A DNA stretch of 64,000 nucleotides, taken from contig CM072886.1 in NCBI GenBank assembly GCA_037013685.1, positions 22,265,080-22,329,079 of the forward strand, written 5' to 3'. The position numbers were made by a program, and so were the translations under genes. Shown here piece after piece: positions 51,301-63,968 of the stretch (its first letter is position 1; each line of letters begins with the position of its first letter). Source of the stretch: Acridotheres tristis (Eukaryota; Chordata; Aves; Passeriformes; Sturnidae). The notes under the pieces are model-generated. The model was given only the letters and a program-made list of their open reading frames with translations, ran no database searches and was not told where the DNA came from.

Positions 51301-53999
51301 TCTTTTTATTTCATTCACCTTTCTGTATCATGTCTGTGTCATATTTGGCCATTTATTGGACACATAAGCTGTAAGCTGTTTCAAAGAAAGCAGATATCAC
51401 TGCTTTTTCCAGTGATTTACATGGTGCAGTCTGCATATTCCTAAAATTTCCAGATGATTGGATAATGTATATAATAGTTCAAGCACTATGCCTCTACATC
51501 TTTTATATTAGTAGTCGCTGATGACAGTACAAGATTCTAATATATCCATACTACATTAAAAGTAAATAAAGTTTATTTCGTGTACAGAAGAATTAATGAT
51601 TTTTGCCTTTTCTGCACAAAAATGACTTGAGCTTTTTAGCTCACCCCACAGACACCCTCACTTCTCCCATGCATTTCCATGTCCCTGCCTAAATCCATTC
51701 AGATCTCATTTCCATCATCTCAACAGAACCACCCTGTCCCACATTTCTCTTAGGTGCCTGGGGGCACCATCTTATCTCCTTCCACACTCAGTGTTCTCAT
51801 TCATCCCTACCCAGGTTTGTTTAATGTTCCAGTTTGGGCAAGAAGCAGCATGTTCTGCAGCTGATGCAAGTTATCTGTGTGCTAATTTCCAAAAATAAAT
51901 GCATGGAAATCGGTGCTGTTACATTCTAATTTCAAATGATTTGTGCTTTTCTTAATGTTATAGGCATTAGTGGGATCCTCATTATTAATTTTCATTATGG
52001 TATCTTTTAGGCACTAATTTAGTTTACAGTCTTGAGAGCTACTGGTGGTAGATAGGGATTGACAGATAATATAGTACCACAAACTAATTTGTTAACTTGA
52101 AAGAATGATTTTCACCTAAGTTTATTTTTGAGATCCTGTCTGTTGAACATAATATGAACTGCTGGTTGACTGAAAAGAGTGTAGAACTTTTCTTCATAGA
52201 CTAAAGCCTGAAACTTCCCAGTATTTAGAGTAATGCAACTAGTTTTACTCTGAAAACACATAAATTTACAGCATGGAGAGCTGTGACATTGTAATGTGAA
52301 CATGTCGTGACTTTCTTGAAGAATATGAATATTTGCATAATATCTGCATGTTTATATTTTAAAATATATCGATGATAGAAAGATACAAAATGTTGCAGAA
52401 TCTGTAGTGTGATTGAATAATCTAGGTTTTGGTTTGTGTGTATAACTAGATATATGAAGGATGTCCATTTGCTTTTGGATGAGTGCCTACTTGGTTCTCC
52501 TTTAGGTAACTCTGGTCTCAGTCAACACGTTTAGTACCTGGAGGCCGCTGATACAGCTTTGTCATTGTTACCTAACTACAGCTCAAAATACGGGTTGTCT
52601 TACCACAGTTTTGTAAGAAAAAGGACTAAAATGAAGGTCACCAAGGCCACCTCCCTCCTTCTTGAACAGATCTGACCACATTGATGAGATTAGCAGACAA
52701 CTGGTGACAACAGCTCTGGGGAAACAAGAGTGTGTCACTGCAGCTGTTCACCAGGTTTCCTCAACTTCTTTTAGCGTGAATTTTATCCACCTCCTGATTC
52801 CCTTGGATTCTCTGCAGCTCTAGACCACTTAGATTCCTCTGTTTCGTCTGTCTATAAGGCTGGAGGGGCACCAGTAACTGTGTTGGAAAGCCAGTGTAGA
52901 AATAGTAGCTTTGAGATAGTCCCAACAAGTTAATACAAGGTACTGAGCAGCTCCTGTCCTGTCTGATTTTATGTGTCCAACATAGTCTCAATCCCCTAAC
53001 CTGCTGTGCCTGGCATATTTGGATCCCTGTGTGTGCTTTGTGGGGTGAAAGGTCTGGCATGGAGCAGTGTGGATGGGATAACTCATGCACAAAAGAGACC
53101 TCCTAGAAGGTTCACTGTGCTACCAGCCAGTGCTGACTCCCCTGTCTGTCCTCTGACATAAACCAACATGTGCTCTTTCCATCTGCACATCCAGATAAGC
53201 TCCTGCTGTCCCGTGTCATGAGCAGTGATGCTCTGTCTGCCCTGTCTTTCTGCAGCTCAATCTGATGGTTGCCTCCATCAGGTAAAGGTGAGAGGCTGGG
53301 GAGCACAGCAGCCGGCAAGTACTTGGAAGTATTGTAGGGTGCAGTTAGTTTGTGCCAGCACAAATGCCAGGCGTTGGATGGACCCGTTCATTGTAGATCT
53401 AAGTGTAAGGGGCTAGGTGTTTAAAAGAGTCTGCTTAGCAGAGCTGAAATTCCTGTGTTCAAGGGTATTCATCTTATTGGCATGGAAGGTATTGCTGTGT
53501 ACACCCACCTACACAAGCTCAGGTGCTTCAAGCATATTTTAATGATTTTCTTGAATTAAAAGTTAAACTGATGTCTGCTTTATTGCATGTTTTTGAAGAA
53601 TTTTTCTTCCTTGTGTAAGAATTTTACTTTAGATCTATTCTGTGTTTGAAGTAATGTCTAATTTTTAATTCATTTCTCATTCATGGAAATTCAGTGTTCA
53701 TGCCAGTCTTCTAATACAGGTGGATATTAGCCATTTCTTTTCCATATGCTTAAAGAGTGTCGGTAGTGAAGATATTTGCAGAGGGAGGGAGATCCACAAT
53801 TTATCAGGGGAATGATCTGTGAAGAATTGGGAGTTTGTGTGCATTTACCTAGAAAGATTTTAGTAATTCATGAGGAGAGTTTATAGGCACTATGTACTTC
53901 TTCACCTGCCTATTTACAGTGCTGTAGCTCTGCATTTTTTCTTTTCATCTAGAAAAAGGTATTGGACAGAATAACTGGAATACTGTTTGTCTTTTTTAG
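48342..53999 (+). other. ANKIB1 intron 1, last segment, no gene recognised
   Basis: About 5.7 kb of mostly AT-rich intron. Slightly GC-richer pieces lie at 50110-50300 and 52640-53420. Open frames there (for example 50945-51205, 52761-53090) show no domain or splice structure. It ends in the pyrimidine-rich acceptor TTTGTCTTTTTTAG. Confidence 0.5.
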
Positions 54000-54009
54000 G
54001 TTGTGAAGC

Positions 54010-54039
54010 ATGTTACAGAACCTTACAACAAGTGGATGA
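54010..54039 (+). other. Upstream ORF in ANKIB1 exon 2 leader (9 codons)
   Basis: ATG at 54010 with A at -3, nine codons and TGA at 54037-54039, ending 41 bases before the main start at 54081. The short distance would allow limited reinitiation. Present in any transcript that includes exon 2. Confidence 0.7.
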
Positions 54040-54080
54040 AGGGGAAAGGAAGAAGTGCCATTGATAGCTAGGACAGCAAC

Positions 54081-54268
54081 ATGGGAAATACAACCACCAA
54101 GTTCCGCAAAGCTCTTATAAATGGAGATGAAAACTTGGCCTGCCAAATCTATGAGAGCAACCCTCAACTAAAAGAAACTCTTGACCCAAATACTTCTTAT
54201 GGAGAAACGTACCAGCACAATACTCCACTCCATTATGCTGCTAGGCATGGAATGAATCGTATCCTGGG
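54081..54268 (+). CDS. ANKIB1: ANKIB1 first coding exon (residues 1-62, partial gene)
   Basis: Ankyrin repeat and IBR domain protein 1, an RBR-type E3 ubiquitin ligase by family (N-terminal ankyrin repeats, then RING1-IBR-RING2). Only the N-terminus is in the window. [20 protein letters not shown] is followed by residues 45-56, [12 protein letters not shown], the core of the first ankyrin repeat, which continues in the next exon. The ATG has a strong context (A at -3, G at +4). G2 with T at position 6 fits an N-myristoylation signal. The exon leaves phase 2 (GG|), so exon 3 should start with one base completing Gly. I could not find exon 3 before 64000. Confidence 0.95.
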
Positions 54269-57200
54269 GTAAGCAGCATTTGAAATTTGGCTTGGGTGTG
54301 AAAAACTGACCTAGCAAATGCAATGGTGTCAGCCAAGTTATAAACACCTGATGTATGTATGCATAGGGGTACACATGTATGTGCATGTATGTGTTGCACA
54401 GACAGAATTTGTAACAAGTTTGAGTAGTAATAGAAAACATGCAAGTTAGTCTATAATCACAGGCTGATAACAGTCTTTAATTTTATTTCAGTATCTCTTC
54501 CTTTCTTGTAACATTAGTCTAGGGCAGTTTTAGCTTGCTTCCTGAAGACTCCTATACTATGTTTCTTTGAAAAGAGTGACTGTTCCACTATTCTTGATGT
54601 GTTTTCTTGTCTGTAAATAATCTTTGCAAAGCTATGTGGATACTACACTGATTGTAACTACTTCTAGATGGTACAATATGTATTTATTCTTGTGTTATTC
54701 AGTCAGCTTTTATTTTTTGTGTTGGATAATAAAAAAGAACATTAATATCTTGATAATAAGGAAGTTTATGACTGCTGTAGTCAACATGGACAGCAATCCC
54801 TAATATTAGCTATTTATATTCTTTTGTATTTTTGTCAGTGTTCTAAGATCAATTAGAGATTAACATCTTTCTCATGTCCAAACATTGCAGACACAAGCTG
54901 TTCTCATCTAGTATTTTGCAAAGGTATTACTGGGTAGATATTGCTAAACTTCTTCTTCAGTAAGCACTGTTAGAGAGAATTTCATAAATATCCTCTTCTT
55001 CATAGTAGGAAGCAGAACAGAAATAAATACTAAACTGTGTTATTGGTAATATTCTTTTCATCTTTGTGTTTATGTCTAAATGGACCTGTAGTATTCATAA
55101 GGTTTGTTTTGTACTTCATATGCTGTAACTTTAGTAGCTTTCTGGCCTCTCACCATAAATTTTTCCACAGTGTTTTAGATTCATCTAACTGGTTTTTTAC
55201 TTTATATTTCTCATTTACCTCAGTTTTGGCTAAATATTTTTCTCTTCTTCCCTATGTATTATGTATTTCTATTTTTAATTTGATGTTTTCATTTAATCAC
55301 TGAAGCTTTTTGTTTATTTTTACCCATCCCTTATTCTTGAATTATAGAAAAGAGTTAAATAAAATGAATTTAAAATAGTGTCCAGTTTTTACTTGAAATT
55401 TCCATATTATTTTTTTTTCCTCTGAAATTTTCAGGTTATTTCTCTCAAGAAAATAGCTCTTAAGAAATTATAGCCTCATTGAGACAACAAGGACACAAGA
55501 AATTGCACATATGAAAAGAAATAGTCATAATTACTGACTTCTGAACAGTGCTTTAGTTAATTCATATTGCATCAGTATGATGGGATCTCAAATAACTGCT
55601 TTGTATTTTTTTGAAAAGTCATTTAGAAATGCCATTTTGCTATTAGCTATATAGGACCTTCAACATCTAAGGACCTTCAACATCTAAAGACAACTTCTTT
55701 TTTTTTCACATTGCAAACTAATGATCAAAAGAATCATTCTTTTGCCTTATTTGAGTTGAGGGTTTGTAATAAACTTTATGTCCCTAAACATAGGGTAGGT
55801 GCCTTTATCTGCTGGAATCTGGTTCTGAAAACCCAGACTGTTTGAATTGTAGCACTTGTGAGGAATAATTTACTGAAGTTTTTTTACTATTAACTTTTCA
55901 GATGTCTTTCTAAGGGCTTCTCTTTAAGATGTGCTGCACATAAATGTCGCCTTTTATCTAAACAGAGTAATAAAAGTGAATAAATATAAACCTTACAGTC
56001 TGTCTATTTGCTAAGCTGATAGCAGAAGTGGCACAAGTGCTTTGGAGTTAAGCCACTTCTTTTTGATGCAGAAAGTCCTGGATATGGTAAGGGTTAAATG
56101 AGCTGATTATTTAAAGGAATTCTTTGATTTACTGATAAACTTCAGTATCTAAAAATAATTTAATTTTAATCTCTTTGTGTTTTAAGAGAAATTTACTGGT
56201 ATGAGATGTCCATAGTAGTATATTTTATGTTTATCACTTCATAAAACATTTTAAATATTGTGGAATCTGTAGCAACACTAACTACAAGCTCTAGCATTTA
56301 CTTGCATGCATATCGTATAATTCAGTTTGTCTTTATAGGCTGAGATTTGTATTGTTGTAGGTGGATATGAACTGACATGTGTTTACAGTTTACTGTGTGA
56401 GATTTTCTCAAAATAGAGTAGTGTGATGCAGTTGTTGGTACACCTTTTGCATTACAGAATGCATTGAGAGAGATATTCTGGGATGTTTAGAAATATCCTA
56501 GCTGGCAATGCTGAGGCACAGGGACAAATTCCCTGTTTGCACATGTGTGGGTGGTGTGACTGGCCACTGGCACTGCAAAAGCATGGGCACTGAGTTTGCA
56601 GTGAAAGGGAGTTGGGGACATCTCGCTTCAATGATCTCAAAAGGAAAGAAACAAGAAACTGGAGAAGAGGTGAAAGGGTCACAAAACTAAACTCCCAACC
56701 TGGACAAACTTGGTTTAATCCAGCATGAAGTCTACTGGCAGAAACTTAAGCCAACAAAAATTTCTCAATGATTTCGAGCTGCACAGTTATTATGCAGCAA
56801 GTATTTGAGTCATCTGGCTGCTGCACTTTTCATCCAACATTTACAGCCCAGAAACAGGATCAAGATGTAAAAATTTGAAAATTTGCTGTTAATTTCTTTT
56901 TACAAGATTCAGCAAGAATTTGTTAAAATGCTAGGATTGTTTCTTGATCTTTTTAATGAGTATCATAGGAAACTTTAGTATACTAGGAATGTTGAAATAA
57001 AAAACAGAACATAGTCAACATTCCATTAATGTATAACTTGGTCTGCAGCCCTGAATAATATTTACCTGACATACCAGTTTGTTTTAACATAGCATTTAAT
57101 GTTTAAAATCAAAAATTGATGACCTCAGCTAATTAGCTCAAACAGGAATTTTCACAGACTTGGTCTCAGGCCAGTAAGCTCATCAGGAGAGAGGAGCCCC

Positions 57201-57270
57201 TGCTCCAAGGCTGTCACAGGATACTCCTCAGCCCCCAGCTGTGACACCTGTCTGGAGGAGTTGACAGAAG
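54269..57270 (+). other. ANKIB1 intron 2, first segment
   Basis: AT-rich intron. Contains a 17-base perfect tandem duplication at 55653-55687 (AGGACCTTCAACATCTA twice). No gene recognised. Confidence 0.55.
55653..55687. repeat. 17-base tandem duplication
   Basis: AGGACCTTCAACATCTA occurs twice in direct succession with no mismatch, which suggests a recent slippage event. Confidence 0.9.
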
Positions 57271-57275
57271 GGCAT

Positions 57276-57890
57276 TGTACTGGGTTCATGGAGCATGGTT
57301 TTGGTAGCAGGACTGTGGGAGTGGCATCTGTGAGATCAGTGTACCCCACACCAAGCACAACTGGCTTATGCCAGCTCCAAACCAGCCACACCACTGGCCA
57401 AAGCTGAGACTATTGGTAGTGCTGGTGGTACCTCTGTGATTACATACTTGGGAAAGGATGAAAAATGCTGCACAGCATCTGAGAGAGGAGTGAAAAAAAT
57501 GTGTGAGGGAAACAGCCCCTGCAGAGACACCAGGCCAGAGAACGAGAGGCAGGAGGTGCTCCAGGTGCAGAAGCAGAGATTCCCCTGCAGCCCATGGTGC
57601 AGACTGTGCTGGGGCAGGATGTTCTCCCATAGCCCCTGGACATCCACACGGAGCAGAGATCCACCCACAGCCCCTGCCTGGAGGACCCCACAGCAGAACA
57701 GGGGGATGTGCCCTGCAGGAACCCGCAGCCCATGGAGAACCCATACCAGATCAGGCTCCTGGCTGGAGCTGCGCAGCCGGTGGAGAAGAGCCCACACAGA
57801 AATAGGATTTCTGGCAGGACCTGTGACTGCAGCTGTGTGTTTCTGAAGGACCCTGTGGAAGAACCCACACTGAAGCAGTTCATGGGGCAC
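57276..57890 (+). mobile_element. GC-rich ERVL-like LTR fragment with internal tandem units
   Basis: Starts near TGTACTGGGTTCATG and runs through GGTTTTGGTAGCAGGACTGT, AGAGGAGTGAAAAAAATG and AACAGCCCCTGCAGAGACAC. The second half repeats the theme GCAGCCCATGGAGAACCCA / GAGCAG with a spacing of about 40-60 bases. I recognise this arrangement from avian ERVL-family LTRs. Both strands carry long chance open frames (up to 174 codons) because of the GC-rich repeats. No retroviral protein domain is seen. Confidence 0.6.
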
Positions 57891-60800
57891 CCCACATATG
57901 GATTTTGAGAGCTTTATACAGCATTCACACTGGTCTCATTCCACTACAAACATTTACCATGTTTCCTTGTGAATTAAGGTCTTGACAGAAGATTCATATT
58001 CAAGAAGATAGTTTAAATTTCATTCCCTAAATGTGTATTAAAATACTACAGACAAAGTGCACAGGAAACATGTTTTCTTTGAAAAGGCAGTCTTCAGATG
58101 ATCAAGCATATCCAATGCCCTCAAGCTTTGTGGTTTTTTCCCTAAGGTACATTTTAGATCATCTGACTGCTTAGTTTGAAAGAATTGCTATCAATGTGGA
58201 AAGTTACTCACTAGAGTCTGGCTGTTGGTGAACCACTCCTGAGCTCTGACAAGAGAACAGACTTTCCAGAGGCTGGTTGAGATGGAGTGACTGGAAATCA
58301 CGAGGACTTGCTTGACGTTGAAAGGAAAAAAAAACCCCTTAGATAAACTGTCATTTTGCAATATATGTAGTGTGACTTTCAGTTTTGCAGCTTTGCTGGG
58401 AAGCTTTTTGGATCAGTGACAGATTTTTCTCATTGTGTGTTTCATACTGTTATATCTGAGCACTTTGTGAGTATTCAAGCCAGAAGTGGATTGTTGTAGC
58501 AGTTGCTGCTGGTCCTGGCCTGAAGAGGAGGGAGGAGGAGATGACAGAAACATGGAACTGTGGGGAGACAGGACAGGTTTATGAAGCTGATTATTTTCTA
58601 GAACAAGAAAAACAAGACTTTCTTACTACAGAGATTCTGGAAGTTGAGGTGATTGCTGAAACTAAAGAAAAAAAATCAAACCCAAACCCACTTCGTTTAA
58701 TATTCTTGATGTCTGCCATTCAGTAATACTAATAGCAATTCTGGCAACGAAGGCACAGCTAAGCCAGTCAGAGAGGAACATTGGTAGATGTGTCTGGGAT
58801 TTGTTCATAGGCAATATCTCTTGTTTCATTACTATAATTTGGGAAGTATATTTCACTTCAGAAGAATGACAAAACATCAAAATAGTGGTGGTTTCCTCTA
58901 GGCTGAACAATATGCATCTCTTGGAATTTCAGCTACAATCCTCTTCTCTTCTGGCTATTTAAGAGGTTTCAATAAGGACTGGTCCAAGCAATTGTAATAC
59001 AATCAAAAGAAGTATGTTGATAGCACCACTGTGTTATGGAGGGTGAATTTGCCAGAAAACTTGCTGACCCCAGAGGGAATGTTGCATTCGTCACAGCACG
59101 TTCAGGAATGTCTTTTCCTGTGCCAGGTTTTGTTGGCTTTTCATCCATTTGCAGTCACGTTGAAAATTAGTTTTGGATGATTTTGAGGGATATATATATA
59201 TATATATGTAGACCGTTTTTCAGAACAAGATTTCTCTGAAGTTTAAAGGGTATTAGAGGATTTTTATGCTGCAAAAATATATGTTAAGGAAAAGTATTGA
59301 TGAAAACCCTGTTCTTTGCAGGTCATCCGGCTTTAGAGAAATGCTACAGTCGTTTGTTTTCTGCTAAGGTTGAAGCTGCTCTGAATTCTGGATATTGTTT
59401 TTTCTGGGATGGAAATCAAAAAGAGGCTACTTCACTGTTTTGACAGACAGTAATTATTCTGTAAATATTTAAACTTTGAGATCCAAATAGATCTAAATTA
59501 TTCATGCTAAAATCTTCAGAAAGATCCTAAAAATCACATGTTTTCTTTGTTAAATTTCCGAACATCTATTCAATGCTTTTACAGTAAGTCTGATGTTCCT
59601 TTTTAAATTGCTATCCTAACAGGACTTCTGATACAAATATGAGCAAAAGAAAATAATAAGGTTCATGGCAGCTCTTTGTCTAACGAGGGCAAATGGGAAA
59701 AATGTGGGGTTATTAACCAAAACTATAGGATCCCAGTGTAAGGAAATTTGTATTGAATGTATGGATGTTTTCAAGTAGGTGGTTCAGAAAACTCCTGGAG
59801 GAGTCTTGCTTCTTTTCCCTTTTTTTTTTTGTTCTTCATGGTAATTCTTTAAAATGGTAATTCTTTGAATTATTACATTTCTTGGTGTTTTCCAGTCAAT
59901 TTTAAAGCTCATTTGGAAGAAAAAATATGAAGGCATAATAGTTGGCTAAGCTTCTTTCCTAAAAGTAGTTTTTTAAAGTTTTGGCTTCTGATTGTAATAC
60001 AAAAGATAACCACGGAACTATATTCCCTTTCTTCCACATAACAAAATAATCCTGTTCTGATTTAACAACATAAAGTTATTAAAGTATAACTTAAAGTATA
60101 TGATACTCTACTTCATCTGAATAATTTATTAAAATGTCATTTGTCTAGATCGTTCACTTTGAGCAACAGAAAGCAAACTTGTTTTTAATTATCAACAATT
60201 TATACAGATAACTATTTACATTAATTTTATTTAGAAAAGTATGTCTCCTGGAATTATTCATACTAGATCTCCTTTATGATCAGTGCAGACACAGATAATA
60301 AATCTAGTCAGAATAATTAGTGAAGGCCACAGCACAAGTCATCTGTGAAGTGAAGGTGACCATAAAGTATTTTAAATTAAATATGTGCCAGAAGTGCCTG
60401 TTTCTTCCCATTGATTTAAAGGGAATTTAAGAGAACTGGATCAGCTGTAGTTGTCTGCACTGTAGGTCACCAGAGCTGAGAAGATGAACGTCATCCTACA
60501 TTATACTAAATACATAAAATTGAATAGTAAGCACCTGCAAAGTTGTAAATTGAACACTTCGATGGTTTTACAATATGAGCCATGAATGCTACTTGTAGGA
60601 GATACTGTTTCAGCTCTAGTGTTAAATGTTTTCCTTTCGTGGTGTGTGGTGAATGATCTGTGCAGTGTTTGGATCTGTCCAAGTGGGAGCATTGGTGCTT
60701 GACCAATTGGTTTGTTATCCTTGCACTCAGCTGCTGAATTGGTTCTGTAAGGTCCTTTTTAGATTATTATTTTGTGTGGTTGTGAGTCTTGGTCACCTTT

Positions 60801-63800
60801 CAAATTCCTTGGAGTATGAAATACTGAAGGGAGCTCTTGATTAGATGAAGAAGAATAAATGAAGAATATGATCTCACAGGGCTTTGTGGGCATGTTTATA
60901 AAGAAGCAAGAGAGCCAAATGAATTGAAGTGCCCCTGATTTCAGTAGCAGAGCATCTGACTGGGTGGTAGAAAATAGTAATTTATAAGGTCATCTTCATC
61001 ATAGTCAGTCTAAAAAGCAGTCAAGATGATGGACAAAGTAAAAATCAGAAGCTTTTAAAAGTGATCGAGTTTTTACTGTGACAAAATCCTGGAGAAAACT
61101 GCCAAAGACAGAAAAAACAGAGGATACGCTTAGAGGAGCAGCTGCAGATGTCAAGTACCAGCAGTAGCATTTGCTGTGTGCCTCAAAGGCTGCCACCCAA
61201 TTGGGCACTGTCTTCCAAAGTACAATAAGGCAGGCTGAAAAACTCAGACCTTTATCTGGCTGACTTCCTTGTTTATCTTTCCCTAAAGCTCAAAATCTCA
61301 GTTGAAAGCAATTCTCACTGAATAGATGTGTGTGGCCTCCCAAGGTGTCTTCCCTGGTGTTCCTCATGACTTCCTCACAAAATGCAAAACAGAAGGTAGA
61401 CTTTATCCTAGTCATAATCTCATCTACAAGTAGAGATCAAAAGCCAATCAGCTGCTGTGTTTTTAGGTATTAAAGCTGATCTTTTTTCCCATTTGACTTT
61501 TGATTGTTTTAACCTTAGTAGGTTAAAGATACATGATGCTTATGAGTTTTTTGTTCACAGCCCAGCCTTTACTCTCCAGTTACAGCTGCCACTCTTGAGT
61601 GTGTTACTGCTTCTTCTTGCTAATAGGTTTTTTTGTACCCAGAGGAAATTGTTCTGATTTTACTTTCCTTGGTGGAAATCACACATTGCAGAGTAGGACT
61701 GCTTTGTTAGTGATTGGTGAAATGAGATCTATTAATGCAGTACACTATTAAAGCTTTCTTATTCTGTGCTGTCTGTTCTCCTTAGTAGAGCTGTCATGAA
61801 CATTTTACCACAGGCAAAGAAAAATTTTATTTGGGAGAGGACTACAGCTTTGGTCCTTGCCAACCAGAATAACCACATCTTTATTTGAACTAATTTTGTT
61901 GCCAGGTAGAGTTTGTGACTCCATAGAGTTGATTGGTAAATACTGAATCATTGTGTCAAATGGCTTCACTTCACCCTGGGGTTAGAGGCACACTTGGCTT
62001 CCTTACCAGAGAGATCTGTTGGCTCAAATTTTTCAGAAATAACTGATTATTTTTCATATCTAAATGCAAAATCCAAGGAAAATATTCAGTGACGTATATA
62101 GACGCAGTTTTCCTTTTGGCCAAGGTACAGATCGTGGATGATTTGATTATTTTAAATTTGCACTTTTTATTTCAATTTAATGTAATAAAGTTTCATCATT
62201 GGGACATGTAAGGAAAATAAAAATTAGCGTCATTAAAGATAAAGTGACATACAAATTGAAAACATTTTTATGGAGGGACAGATAAAGATGAGACAATTTC
62301 TGTAATACATTTATGGTTTTTAAGAAATAGAAATGATGCAAAGCTTGGTAGTATTCACTGTGTAATTTCTTCATTATTGCTATATAAATAATATCAACAC
62401 TAGATATCATACACTGCCGGGTCATGTACAAACTGATACAAAGATAGTTGTCCCGTGCAGAAATACAAATCTGTGTGTTTAAAAGGTGACAATGAACACA
62501 CTTATTGGTAGTTTCATGTTTGTTATTTCATCTCACATTTGTTTGAGACCAATCTAAAAATAATAGTCAACAGTTATGTGAGAATTCAGCATGGATGGTC
62601 TCGGAAAAATCTGTATTCAAAGGAAGGATGTGCAGACAAGGCTGGAAGGATGCACCTATGTTTGAGAATTGGTTCTAGCCATCAAGAGATGTATATAAGA
62701 AAGGGCCAGACACAGAGATGCAAATCACACAGATTTTGCTTTACAGAGGACTGTCACAAAAGCTGCTGGTAAGCAGCCAGCTTCAGTGGAAGCTACTTCT
62801 GATTTGGCATTCAGCTCTATTTCTTTTGAAATCTCACTCAGAATATTGAAGTAAAAGCCAGAAGAGGCATGGGATCTTGGAAACAGTATTCCTAACTGTC
62901 CAAGGGAATGACAAACTTAAGTAACTCAAAAATAAAAACAATAGTGTTCTAGTTACGAGAAACTTACAAATGTAATTGATATAGTTTTCCTTTAGGCATT
63001 GCTTAATCTCTCTTTTAGTAGTGCTGTTCCTTCTAACAGTCGTAGGACCCATAATTTTTCTTTGGCCTGTGGTATAGCAAATGTAAGGATTAATGTAAGA
63101 AATGCTTAAGAATTTTAGTGAAACAGAGAAGAAACTTTTAAGTACTAATAAATAACTTTGTAGCACTGTATAATGAATAAAAATACGAGTAATTATATTT
63201 ATTAAATGTGGCTTTCAACATCAGGTGAAGAACAGTACTCTTCACAAAGCTTTTTAAAACAGTAATGACTGAAAAGATTTCTTCAAGTAGTTACTAGTAC
63301 ACTGTGGTTATTTTCTTATAGTATATTTGGGAGAAAAGTACTTTTAATGAAATAATCATGGTTATTCAAGGTTGAATGCATCACTATTGGCCTACTGTGT
63401 TGAAAGTTGAATGATTCAATAATAGTATGAATTAATTGATTGCAAATGAGTTTCAAAATTACTGGGTAACATGACTTAATACTCATACTTCTCTTAAAGC
63501 TGTGAGCTTTATGTTCATGCCTGCACTGGAGTTTGCAGTGTAACTTTCTTTAGCAAGCTGTACTTACAAGGGCTGTCTAAGCCAAGAGTAGATGGGATGC
63601 TGTGAAAGTATGTGATGTGAAAGGGAATCCTGTGCAGTTTACCCTGTTGCTGCAAGCTCATCTTTTTCTAGTGCCTTACTTTTCTTATTTAAAGCAACAG
63701 TGTAATTTTCTGTGTACTTATACAGTATTCAGTATACAGTAAGTGCTTTGCTTTCAAAAGTTGTTACTTTCACTGTCTTTGAGCATATTCAGGTATGCTT

Positions 63801-63910
63801 TAGCCTCCAGCTGTCAGAACTAGTTTTATCATTTCATTTTACACCAGTTTTTTAATTTTTATTTTTCCACACATGGGTATGTTTTTGTATGGTTTTTTTA
63901 TGCATACGAA
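57891..63910 (+). other. ANKIB1 intron 2, second segment
   Basis: About 6 kb of AT-rich intron with an (AT)n tract at 59190-59208. I looked for the next ANKIB1 exon (continuation of the ankyrin repeats) and did not find it. Open frames at 60653-60844 and 62539-62772 have no domain. Confidence 0.55.
59190..59208. repeat. (AT)n microsatellite
   Basis: About nine AT units, uninterrupted, in ANKIB1 intron 2. Confidence 0.9.
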
Positions 63911-63916
63911 TAGAGC

Positions 63917-63968
63917 ATAGAATCACAGAATGTTTTGGGTTGGAAGAGACCTTAAAGATCATAATGTT
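63917..63968 (-). mobile_element. CR1 LINE 3' tail, reverse orientation, cut by the window or truncated
   Basis: Read on the plus strand: AGAATCACAGAATG, TTTTGGGTTGGAAGAGACC, TTAAAGATCAT, the reverse complement of the conserved CR1 3' end. The only clear CR1 copy in ANKIB1 that is antisense to the gene. Similarity fades at about 63968. Confidence 0.9.

Larger units (their letters stand above)
54000..54268 (+). other. ANKIB1: ANKIB1 exon 2 (5' UTR plus first coding part)
   Basis: Acceptor CTTTTTTAG at 53991-53999 and donor CTGGG|GTAAGC at 54268/54269. The first 81 bases are untranslated leader with a short uORF. The rest is coding. Confidence 0.93.

Noticed and set aside
57286..57908. Overlapping open frames of 136-174 codons on both strands
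   Set aside because: They fall in the GC-rich tandem part of an LTR fragment. The encoded peptides are repeat-derived with no retroviral or cellular domain.
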